The translations under genes and the position numbers were made by a program. From assembly GCA_964491375.1 (NCBI GenBank), contig CAZBGL010000068.1:1-64000 (forward strand): a stretch of DNA of 64,000 bases, in the 5' to 3' direction. Numbering within the stretch: position 1 is the stretch's first letter; the number at the start of each line of letters is the position of its first letter. The stretch is from CAZBGL01 sp964491375 (lineage in GTDB: Bacteria > Desulfobacterota > Deferrisomatia > Deferrisomatales > Deferrisomataceae). This document shows positions 1-7,426 of this stretch, piece after piece. The notes under the pieces were generated by a model, which searched no databases, was not told the origin of the DNA, and was given only the letters and a program-made list of their open reading frames with translations.

Positions 1-761
1 AACACGATGAACGGGGCGTGGCCGCCGAGTTCCAGGGAGATGCGCTTGAGGCCGGCTCCGGCCTCCCGGGCCAGATGCCGGCCCACCTCGGTGCTGCCGG
101 TGAAGGTGATCTTGCGCACGCGGGCGTCGTCCAGGAACACCCGAGCCACGGGCACGGGGTCGCGCGCCGTGACCAGGTTCACCACGCCGGGGGGCACCCC
201 GGCCTCTTCCAGGATGCGGAACACCTCCACGGCGCACAGCGGCGTCTGCTCGGCCGGCTTGAGCACCACCGTGCAGCCCGCGGCCAGGGCCGGGGCCACC
301 TTCCGCGTGATCATCGACACGGGATAGTTCCACGGGGTGATGGCCGCCGCCACTCCCACGGGCTGGTGGAGCACGAAGAACCGCTGGTCCCCCCGGGGAG
401 CCGGGATCGTCTCACCGTAGACGCGCTTGGCCTCCTCGCCGAACCACAGCAAGAAGTCCGCGCCGTAGCGGACCTCGTTTCGGGCGGCCCGCAGGGGTTT
501 CCCCTGCTCCCGGGTCATGAGCCGGGCCAGGTCCTCGGCCCGATCCGTCATGATCCGGTGTGCCCGAAGCAGGATCCGGGAACGCTCGTACGCCGTGAGC
601 GCGGCCCAGGGCTCGAACGCCCGGGCGGCCGCGTCCACCGCCTCGGCCGCCTCCCGGCCGTCGCCGTCCGCCACCTCGCCGATGACCTCGCCCGTGGCCG
701 GGTCGTGAACCGGGAACGTACCCCGGCTCCCCCGGTCCCGCCACACGCCGTCGACGTACAT
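1..761 (-). CDS. Aldehyde dehydrogenase, GabD-like, 3' part outside window
   Basis: This is the N-terminal 253 residues of an NAD(P)-dependent aldehyde dehydrogenase; the gene runs off the left edge. Visible family signatures are TPWNYP (with the oxyanion-hole Asn), KPAEQTP, FTGSTEVG and ELGGHAPFIVF, whose Glu is the general base. The catalytic Cys lies beyond the edge. The ELGG-x-APFIVF form resembles succinate-semialdehyde dehydrogenases, but substrate cannot be fixed from this part. The ATG at 761 follows a GGGGAGG ribosome site. Only 14 bases separate it from the methyltransferase gene upstream, so it is probably the third gene of the corrinoid protein-methyltransferase transcript. Confidence 0.9.
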   Translation of the reverse strand, partial: MYVDGVWRDRGSRGTFPVHDPATGEVIGEVADGDGREAAEAVDAAARAFEPWAALTAYERSRILLRAHRIMTDRAEDLARLMTREQGKPLRAARNEVRYGADFLLWFGEEAKRVYGETIPAPRGDQRFFVLHQPVGVAAAITPWNYPVSMITRKVAPALAAGCTVVLKPAEQTPLCAVEVFRILEEAGVPPGVVNLVTARDPVPVARVFLDDARVRKITFTGSTEVGRHLAREAGAGLKRISLELGGHAPFIV

Positions 762-775
762 CCGGCCACCTCCCC

Positions 776-1576
776 TCATACCCCGGAAAGAGCACCCGCC
801 CGGAACGCCTCCAGGTACCCCATGCAGTAGGGGTCGCGCCCGGCCAGAGCCTCGGCCGCCCGTATGCCCGCCATCATCCGCCGGTCCAGGGGGTTGACGA
901 TCATGGCGTCCAGCCCACGGGCCACGGCCATGACCGCAAAGGTCTGGTTCACGAGCCTGCGCTCGGGCAGCCCGTACGAAACGTTGGACAATCCGCAGAT
1001 TACGTGGACCTCGGGGATCTCGGCCCGGATGCCGGCCACCGCGTCCAGGAAGGCGGCACCGAACTCGTGGTTCGTGGAGATGGGCTGCACCAGGGGGTCC
1101 ACGTAGATGTTGTCGGCCTTGACGTTGCGCTGCACGAGCCGGTCCACCAGTTCGTGGGCGATCTTGAGACGCGCCTGGGCGGTTTCGGGCATGCCCTCGT
1201 CGGACATGCACAGGGCCACCACGCGGATGTCCGTGCCCGCGATCAGCCCGATCAACCGGTCGAACCGCTCCTTCTCCAGGCTGATGGAGTTCACCATGGG
1301 GGTCCCCCGGTGGACCTGGAGGGCCGCCTCCACGGCCGAGGGGGCCGGGCTATCGATGCAGCACGGTGCGTCCACGGCCTGCTGCACGGTTTCCACGAGC
1401 CACGTGAGGTAGTCGGCTTCCTCCTTCACGAACACCCCGGCGTTCACGTCGATGTAGTCTGCGCCGGCCTCCCGTTGGTCCCGGGCCACCTTCTGGATCT
1501 CCTCGGTCCGTTTCTCCTGAATGGCCCCCTGGATAGCCGGGCGGCTCGCGTTGATCAGTTCGCCTACGATGAGCAT
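776..1576 (-). CDS. Methyltetrahydrofolate:corrinoid methyltransferase (MtgA/AcsE-like)
   Basis: A 266-residue protein of the pterin-binding TIM-barrel family (DHPS/MeTr superfamily). Conserved segments include YIDVNAG, CIDSP, MVNSIS (equivalent to the pterin-contacting Asn), VDPLVQPI and GLSNVSYGLPERR. These enzymes move a methyl group between tetrahydrofolate N5 and the cobalt of a corrinoid protein. Full length for the family. It lies 51 bases after the corrinoid protein gene, its natural partner, in the same direction. No substrate-specific methyltransferase (such as an MttB homologue) or CO dehydrogenase gene is in the window, so direction and pathway are open: methylamine or O-demethylation, or one-carbon supply. 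Confidence 0.9.
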   Translation of the reverse strand: MLIVGELINASRPAIQGAIQEKRTEEIQKVARDQREAGADYIDVNAGVFVKEEADYLTWLVETVQQAVDAPCCIDSPAPSAVEAALQVHRGTPMVNSISLEKERFDRLIGLIAGTDIRVVALCMSDEGMPETAQARLKIAHELVDRLVQRNVKADNIYVDPLVQPISTNHEFGAAFLDAVAGIRAEIPEVHVICGLSNVSYGLPERRLVNQTFAVMAVARGLDAMIVNPLDRRMMAGIRAAEALAGRDPYCMGYLEAFRAGALSGV

Positions 1577-1627
1577 GTGGGGAATCCTCCTCGTCTCGTG
1601 GAGTTGAGCGGTTCCAGGGGTTCGTGG

Positions 1628-2254
1628 TCACCCCGCCACCAGCCGGCGGGCCAGTTGGACCGCGCCGGGGGCGTCGTCGCTGTACCCGTCGGCGCCGATC
1701 TCCGAGGCGAACTTGGGCGTGACCGGCGCGCCGCCCACCATGGTCCGGCACGTGAGCCCGGCTTCTCGCAGGGCCTGGATCGTCCGCTCCATGTTCGGCA
1801 TGGTCGTGGTGAGAAGGGCCGACATGCACACCACCTGGGCGGCGTTCTCCCGGGCGGCCTGGACGAAGGCCTCGGGTTTCACGTCCACGCCCAGGTTGAC
1901 CACCCGGAATCCGGCGCCCTCGAGCATCATGGCCACCAGGTTCTTGCCGATGTCGTGTAAGTCGCCCTGGACCGTGCCGATGACCACCGTGCCCATGGGC
2001 TGGGCCTCCGCTCTGGCCAGGGCGGGTCGGAGCTCCTCCAGTCCCACCTTGACGGTCCGGGCCGCCATCAGAAGTTCTGGAACGAACGCCTCGCCCCGGC
2101 TGAAGCGCTGGCCCAGGTCGTCCAGGGGAGCGATCAGGCCCTCCTGGAGCACCTGCTCCACCGGAACGCCCTCGTCCAGGGCCTGCCGGATGAGTCCGGG
2201 CAGGCGGTCCATCTTGTAGGCGAGCACCGCGTCGAAGATCTCCTGAACCTTCAT
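1628..2254 (-). CDS. Methyltransferase cognate corrinoid protein
   Basis: A 208-residue cytoplasmic cobalamin carrier. Residues 1-85 form the helical cap domain and about 88-208 the B12-binding Rossmann domain. The DxHxxG signature reads GDLHDIGKNL, with the lower axial ligand at His100, followed by the usual SALLTTTM and GGAPVT loops. It would shuttle methyl groups to or from the methyltransferase encoded next. Start: ATG at 2254, preceded by an AGGAG-type site (AAAGGAG) in the leader. The reading frame extends upstream without a stop, but only this start gives the family's normal N-terminus. An unusually long 578-base spacer separates it from the regulator gene upstream. Confidence 0.93.
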   Translation of the reverse strand: MKVQEIFDAVLAYKMDRLPGLIRQALDEGVPVEQVLQEGLIAPLDDLGQRFSRGEAFVPELLMAARTVKVGLEELRPALARAEAQPMGTVVIGTVQGDLHDIGKNLVAMMLEGAGFRVVNLGVDVKPEAFVQAARENAAQVVCMSALLTTTMPNMERTIQALREAGLTCRTMVGGAPVTPKFASEIGADGYSDDAPGAVQLARRLVAG

Positions 2255-2832
2255 GTGACGCTCCTTTTCGTTCAATGGAGAATCCGCTAGCGTCCGCGCA
2301 GGAATGCACATTTTGTTCCGGGTTGGAGGCCCTGACCAAGCCGGGCGGGATTTCCGTATGGGACCAAAGTGGGAGGAGGGGGTGGGGAAATCTCCCCTCC
2401 CAGTGGAGGCGGCGCCCCTGAACCAACGTGCCGGGGCCCCACTTGGGGGTATCGTGGGTGCGGTAGCAGCCGGAACCGGGGCGTTCCGGGACGGGCGGGG
2501 TATCGCTGGGTGAAGATTCGGTGGGAGTTTCTTCAGCAGGTGCGACGTCGTCTGGGGGGGCACTAGCCGAAAGCGGTTGGCCGTTGGCCGGCCGCCCCTC
2601 CGGGGCCCCTCCCGGCTCTGGCGGCGTTGCCATGCGTTCCGTTGAGGTCGTAGCGTGAAACGAAAGGTCCCCCGGTGCGCCGTGGCGAGAGGGCGGGGGA
2701 CCCGGGGCCGAGGCCGCGCAGGGGCCGGCAGACCAGGTACCGGCGACTCCGCCTCCCTTGGACTTCTACACGAGGCCACGGGGGAGACTCGACCGACTGC
2801 GGCCACCCTGGGAGACTTCCCCCGGTCGCGGT
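2255..2832 (-). other. Long leader/spacer without a recognisable gene
   Basis: This 578-base spacer lies between the response regulator gene and the corrinoid protein gene. A minus-strand open frame starts at ATG 2633 and reads a Pro/Ser-rich stretch, then GSGCYRTHDTPKWGPGTLVQ, before running out of frame into the corrinoid gene. Its codon third positions are less GC-biased than in neighbouring genes and it has no clear ribosome site, so a functional gene is unlikely. A small hairpin GGGGA-GATT-TCCCC lies at 2384-2397. I searched by eye for a cobalamin riboswitch (B12 box, GCCACTG-type core) and could not assemble one. Confidence 0.5.
2310..2339 (-). promoter_or_regulatory. Weak candidate promoter for the corrinoid operon
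   Basis: On the minus strand TTGGTC and CAAAAT are separated by 18 bases, about 55 bases before the corrinoid protein start. The -10 is poor, so this is only the best sigma-70-like match in the leader. Confidence 0.3.
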
Positions 2833-4197
2833 TCACTTCCGCAGTCCCAGTCGGCGGGCGTGGTAGCGGAAGGTGGACCGGTCGATCCGGAGCAGCCGGG
2901 CCGCCCGGGAGAGGTTCCCCCCGGCCTCTTCCAGGGCGCGGGTGAGGAGGTCTCGGGTCAGCGCGTCGTGGGCCTCGGAGAAAGAGGGCAGGGGGCCCCC
3001 GGAACCCGCGGTCTCCCGCGCGGCCCCGCGGATCTCGGGAGGAAGGTGGCGCAGATCGATCCGCTCGGTCACATCTTCGAGCAGGAGAATGCGCTCGGCC
3101 GTGTTGCGCAGCTCCCGCACGTTGCCCGGCCAGGGATGTGCCCGGAGGGCCTCCAGCACATCCGGGCCGATCCGCGGGGGCTTGCGGCCGAGGGAGGCGG
3201 CGGTCTTCCGGACGAACAACTCGAACAGGGGGCCGATGTCCTCGGGCCGCTCCCGCAGGGGCGGCACGTGGATGGGGACGACCCGGAGCCGGTAGTAGAG
3301 GTCGGCCCGGAACCGGCCGGCCTCCACCTCGGCCTCGAGGTCGCGGTTCGTCATGGCCACGATGCGCACGTCCACCCTCCGGGTGCGGGCGCTGCCGACC
3401 CGGCGCACGCTTCCGTCCTCCAGGAACCGGAGGAGTTTGGCCTGGAGATCCAGGGGAAGCTCCCCCACCTCGTCCAAGAGCAGGGTGCTGCCGTCCGCCT
3501 CTTCCAACAGGCCCTTCCGGGCCGCTCCCGCTCCGGTGAACGCGCCCCTTTCGTGACCGAAGAACTCGGACTCGAGCAGGGTGCCCGGCACGGCCGCGCA
3601 GTTCACCACGAACACCGGGTTTGCGGCCCGGGGGCTGGCGAAGTGCACGGTGCGGGCCACCACCTCCTTGCCCACCCCGGTCTCGCCGGTGATGAGCACG
3701 GTGGCCGAAGGGCTTCGGGCGGCCCGGCGGGCCAGTTCCATGACCTCGGCCATGGCCGGGCTCTTCTGAACCACGTCGCCCGGAGCGAACAGGGCCCGAT
3801 GGCTCCGCTCGTACTGGCCCACCCTCCGGGCAAGGGCGCTGCTCTCCAGCGCCCGGGCGGCCACCACGCGGAGGTGCTCCAGATCGAAGGGTTTCTCGAT
3901 GAAGTCGAAGGCGCCCATCTTGACGGCCCGCACCGCGGTCTCCACCGAGCCGTAGGCCGTGATCACCACCACGGGCACCTCGGGAGCCTCCCTGCGTATC
4001 CACCCCAGCAGGTCGAGCCCCGCGGTGTCGGGGAGCATGAGATCCTGGATGATGAGGTCCACCGACTGCTTGCGGAGGACGCGACGAGCCGTCGCGCCGT
4101 CCCGCGCCAGGAGCACTTCGCGCCCCTCGGCCCGGAACGCCTCCTCCAGGGTCATGCGGATCGATTCCTCGTCGTCCACCACGAGCACGCGGGTCAC
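2833..4197 (-). CDS. Sigma-54-dependent response regulator (NtrC/AtoC type)
   Basis: A 454-residue activator with three domains. The receiver is at 1-120, with phospho-acceptor Asp52 in QDLMLPD. The AAA+ domain is at about 142-380: Walker A GETGVGKE 171-178, sigma-54-contact loop GAFTGA 218-223, Walker [10 protein letters not shown] near 242. A Fis-type helix-turn-helix ends the protein ([24 protein letters not shown]). It opens sigma-54 promoters on phosphorylation. The start is GTG at 4197; no in-frame ATG fits. The sensor kinase gene upstream is the probable partner although 411 bases separate them. Sigma-54-like boxes near the P-II and amtB genes make nitrogen control one possible target, but nothing here proves it. 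Confidence 0.95.
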   Translation of the reverse strand: MTRVLVVDDEESIRMTLEEAFRAEGREVLLARDGATARRVLRKQSVDLIIQDLMLPDTAGLDLLGWIRREAPEVPVVVITAYGSVETAVRAVKMGAFDFIEKPFDLEHLRVVAARALESSALARRVGQYERSHRALFAPGDVVQKSPAMAEVMELARRAARSPSATVLITGETGVGKEVVARTVHFASPRAANPVFVVNCAAVPGTLLESEFFGHERGAFTGAGAARKGLLEEADGSTLLLDEVGELPLDLQAKLLRFLEDGSVRRVGSARTRRVDVRIVAMTNRDLEAEVEAGRFRADLYYRLRVVPIHVPPLRERPEDIGPLFELFVRKTAASLGRKPPRIGPDVLEALRAHPWPGNVRELRNTAERILLLEDVTERIDLRHLPPEIRGAARETAGSGGPLPSFSEAHDALTRDLLTRALEEAGGNLSRAARLLRIDRSTFRYHARRLGLRK

Positions 4198-4608
4198 GGC
4201 GAAACCTTTGCGTCAGGGTTTCCCGGTCTTTTTCCTTGCCCCTCCCCTACGCCCCTCCCGCTCTCAGACGTCGGAATCCTGACGACAGAACACAGGGGAA
4301 TGATGAGCCTGTCCTCTTCCAAGTGACTTCTCGCTCGGAAACCCCAGGGCCGCTGCGACCGTAGGAGCCGCGTCCGCGCCCCGCAGTGGGTCCTTCCGGA
4401 CCTGTGCGGCTCAAGCAGGCCGGCCCCAACAAGCCCGGGGCCCGGGGCGGAAACGGGCCCCGGGCGACACCCCCCGGGACCACACTCACCTCCCCCTCAG
4501 CGCCCCTTCAGCTAGAGCGAGTCCGTGCCCTGCGAACAGGCCGCCCCGCGACCCACCGGAGCCGAATTCTGGACAGGGCCGCGGCCCCCGGGGCCGAGGG
4601 AGCTTCCA
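4198..4608 (-). other. Spacer with a perfect 10-bp hairpin
   Basis: This 411-base spacer separates the sensor kinase gene from the response regulator gene. It has no credible coding frame; the 80-codon frame here lacks a start site and family resemblance. A perfect inverted repeat has arms CCCGGGGCCC at 4434-4443 and GGGCCCCGGG at 4455-4464 with an 11-base loop. It lies about 145 bases past the kinase stop and lacks a T tract, so it could be a factor-assisted terminator or attenuator. Confidence 0.45.
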
Positions 4609-6369
4609 TCAAGTCGATCCCAGGGGGCGCATCACGTTCCCCCTCTCGTTGCCGGGCCCCGCGGGGTCTGAAGCGGCTTCCAAGGGCAGGAACATGTGAA
4701 ACGCACTCCCTTCGCCGGGCTGGCTCTCGGCCAGGATCACTCCCCCGTGCTGCTCCACGATCCGGTGCACGATGTAGAGCCCCAGGCCGGTGCCGTCGCG
4801 CCGGGTCGTGAAGAAGGGGTGGAAGACCTGCTCCAGCACCTCCTCGGGCATGCCCTCGCCGGTGTCTCGCACCGTGAGGCACACGGTCCGCGGGGTCGCG
4901 GCCGGGGGTCGGCCGCTGCGCACCCATTCCCAGAGTTGTTCCAGGTCCCGGGCGGAGACCGCCACGGGCCGAGCCGACACCTCCAGTTCGCCGCCTCCGC
5001 GCATGGCCTGGGCCGCGTTGAGCATCAGGTTGAGCAGGGCCTGCTGGAGGCTGGCCGGCTCGCCCCGGACGCGCAGCGGCCGGCCCGGCAGGTCCTGGTG
5101 GACCCAGATCTTGCGGGACTCCAGGTCCTTTCGGCACAAGAACAGGACCCTCTGGACCAGCTCCTGAACCGCCACGGTCTGGACGTGGCCCCGGCTCTGG
5201 CGGGAGAACTGCAACAGGTCCCGCACGATGTGATCGAGCCGGCCGATCTCCTCGATGATCTTCTCGATGAACCGGCTGCGCGGGTCGGCGTCCTCCAGCC
5301 GCCCCTGCAGGATCTGGACCAGCCCCCGGATGCCGGCGAGGGGATTCCGGATCTCGTGGGCCACCCCGGCGGCGAGCGTGCCCAGGGCCGTGAGCCGGGA
5401 CATGCGCTGGAGCGTCTCCTCGATCTTGACCCGCTCGGTCACGTCCCACCCGATGGCCACGGCCCCGGCCTGTCCGCTGCCCGGGTCCTGGAGCGGAGCC
5501 GTGGACACGTGCAGGAGCCGGGGAGGCGGGCCCGGCAGGCGCAGCGTCCGGTCGCGCGCCGGCCGTCCCCGGAGGGCGTCACCGAGGAGTCTCCGGAGGG
5601 GCCCGGCCGCGGCTTGGACGGGGGGCGGGAGGGTCTCCCAGGCTACGGGCCCCCGGACCTCGGGGAGGCCCAGCAGGGTTCGGGCGGCCGGGTTGGCGGC
5701 CGTGATCCGGTTGTGGCAGTCCACGGTCACGATGGCCGCGGGGAGGTTCCGGAACACGGTCTCCAGGAAGAGCTGTAGGCGGCGGACCTCCCGGCTCTTT
5801 TCCTCGACCAGGCGTTCCAGATCCTGGCTCCAGCGGAGCCCCTCGATGGCCACCCCGATCTGGCGTGCGAAGATCTCCAGGAAGAACGTATCCGTGTCGG
5901 TGATCGGCCGGCGCGAGTAGAACTTGTCGATGGTGAGCACCCCGATGGGCTTCTCCCGCCCGAGGATCGGCACGGCGCAGTACTCGGGGGTGTTGCTGGT
6001 GGCATACCGGAACTTCGGGGACACCCGCGGGTCGTGGGGGGCATCGCGCACGTGGATCAGCCGGCCCGTGCGCAGCGCGTCGATCTCCACCGACCGCTCG
6101 CGGGTCAAGTCGTAGCCGATTCGGCGTCGGATGACCCCGCCGTGCTCCATCCGGATGAGATCGATGGCGGCCACCACCCGGAGGTAATCGCCCTCCACCA
6201 GGTAGATCAGCCCCCGGTCGAATCCCAGCCCCTCGAACGCCTTGACCACGAGCACGTGCAACAGTTCGTCCATGCTGCGCGCCTCGTGGAGGGCGATGTT
6301 CATGTCGTTGAGGGCGACGAGAGCCCTGCGATACAGCTCGGCGCGGGACTCCTGGTGGGCCACGTTCAC
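4609..6369 (-). CDS. GAF-PAS sensor histidine kinase
   Basis: A 586-residue kinase without a predicted membrane segment. A GAF domain (about 20-180) is followed by a short coiled linker, a PAS domain (about 200-312) and HisKA with the phospho-accepting His338 (GVAHEIRNPLAG). The HATPase domain shows the N box LNLMLNAAQAM, DTGEGMPEEV and GTGLGLYIVHRI. It should autophosphorylate in response to a cytoplasmic signal and pass phosphate to the response regulator encoded downstream. The start is a GTG at 6369, with another GTG six bases later. It lies 64 bases after moaA in the same direction. Confidence 0.93.
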   Translation of the reverse strand: MNVAHQESRAELYRRALVALNDMNIALHEARSMDELLHVLVVKAFEGLGFDRGLIYLVEGDYLRVVAAIDLIRMEHGGVIRRRIGYDLTRERSVEIDALRTGRLIHVRDAPHDPRVSPKFRYATSNTPEYCAVPILGREKPIGVLTIDKFYSRRPITDTDTFFLEIFARQIGVAIEGLRWSQDLERLVEEKSREVRRLQLFLETVFRNLPAAIVTVDCHNRITAANPAARTLLGLPEVRGPVAWETLPPPVQAAAGPLRRLLGDALRGRPARDRTLRLPGPPPRLLHVSTAPLQDPGSGQAGAVAIGWDVTERVKIEETLQRMSRLTALGTLAAGVAHEIRNPLAGIRGLVQILQGRLEDADPRSRFIEKIIEEIGRLDHIVRDLLQFSRQSRGHVQTVAVQELVQRVLFLCRKDLESRKIWVHQDLPGRPLRVRGEPASLQQALLNLMLNAAQAMRGGGELEVSARPVAVSARDLEQLWEWVRSGRPPAATPRTVCLTVRDTGEGMPEEVLEQVFHPFFTTRRDGTGLGLYIVHRIVEQHGGVILAESQPGEGSAFHMFLPLEAASDPAGPGNERGNVMRPLGST

Positions 6370-6433
6370 CCCCTGTGGCGGGCCGGCAGGGGCCCCGGGG
6401 AGGTCGGTTCTGCTCGGGGAACGAAACGGGGGC

Positions 6434-7426
6434 TCATCCTCCCACGCGGTTCATGGCCGGGCGGTCGGCCTCGCGGGCCGGAACGGAACACTCCATGCCG
6501 TGGCCGGGCGGTTTTCGGGCCACCGCGTCGCGCAGCACGGCCTCGAGCACGCCGTCGTCCACCCCCGACCGGAGCACCCGGCGCAAGTCGATCTCCCGGT
6601 TCGAGAACAGACACGTCCGCAGCCGCCCCGCGGCCGTGAGGCGCAGCCGGTTGCAGGTGCCGCAGAAGTGGTCGCTCAGGGGACTGATCACGCCGATCCG
6701 GGTACCGTCGGGCAGCCGGTAGGTGCGGCTGGGGCCAGTGGAACCGGGCTCGCGGAGCGGTTCCAGGCGGAAGCGGGCGGACAGCCGCTCCAACACCTCG
6801 GCCGCCGGGATCACCCGCGACTCGTCCCACGCCCCCCCTCCGGGCATGAACTCGATGAACCGGACCTCCACGCCTTCCACACGGGCGAACTCCACGAAAT
6901 CGGGCAGTTCGTCGTCGTTCACCCCCCGCATCGCCACCACGTTCACCTTGACCGGTTGGAGACCGTGTTGCCGGGCGGCCCGGATCCCGGCCAGCACCCG
7001 ATCGAGGCCGTTCCGCCGGGCGATCCGCTCGAACCGTTCGGGCCGCAGGGTGTCCAGGCTCACGTTCACACGCCGCAGCCCCGCACGCCGGAGCTGTGCC
7101 GCGGCCTCGGCCAGAAGGATCCCGTTGGTGGTCAGGCACAGGTCCCGCACGCCCGACAGCCGGGCCAGTTCCCACAGGAACCCCAGGATCCCCTTCCGGA
7201 CGAGGGGCTCGCCCCCGGTCACGCGGATCTTCCAGATGCCGAGCCGCACGGCCACCCGGGCGACCCGGAGGAGCTCTTCGTACGAAAGGATCTCGGTGGG
7301 GTCCAGGGATGGCACGCCCTCCTCGGGCATGCAGTAGGCGCACCGCAGGTTGCACCGATCCGTGACCGATATCCTCAGGTAGTTGATGATCCGGTGGTAC
7401 CGGTCTCGCAGGGCCGGTTGCGTCAT
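6434..7426 (-). CDS. moaA: GTP 3',8-cyclase MoaA
   Basis: A 330-residue radical SAM enzyme for the first step of molybdenum cofactor synthesis, converting GTP to 3',8-cyclo-GTP. The SAM-cluster cysteines are Cys25, Cys29 and Cys32 in DRCNLRCAYC. The second cluster is in FCGTCNRLRLTAAGRLRTC. The C-terminus ends in the conserved Gly-Gly (NRVGG). Its ATG overlaps the stop of the PBP1A gene by four bases, so the two are translationally coupled, an unusual partnership with no obvious functional link. No other Mo-cofactor gene is in the window. Confidence 0.97.
   Translation of the reverse strand: MTQPALRDRYHRIINYLRISVTDRCNLRCAYCMPEEGVPSLDPTEILSYEELLRVARVAVRLGIWKIRVTGGEPLVRKGILGFLWELARLSGVRDLCLTTNGILLAEAAAQLRRAGLRRVNVSLDTLRPERFERIARRNGLDRVLAGIRAARQHGLQPVKVNVVAMRGVNDDELPDFVEFARVEGVEVRFIEFMPGGGAWDESRVIPAAEVLERLSARFRLEPLREPGSTGPSRTYRLPDGTRIGVISPLSDHFCGTCNRLRLTAAGRLRTCLFSNREIDLRRVLRSGVDDGVLEAVLRDAVARKPPGHGMECSVPAREADRPAMNRVGG

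Noticed and set aside
2255..2832. Cobalamin riboswitch before the corrinoid protein gene
   Set aside because: Expected from the gene's function, but no B12 box or conserved core could be assembled on the minus strand.
4247..4489. An 80-codon minus-strand frame between kinase and regulator
   Set aside because: No ribosome site, no homology, and it spans the perfect hairpin at 4434-4464.
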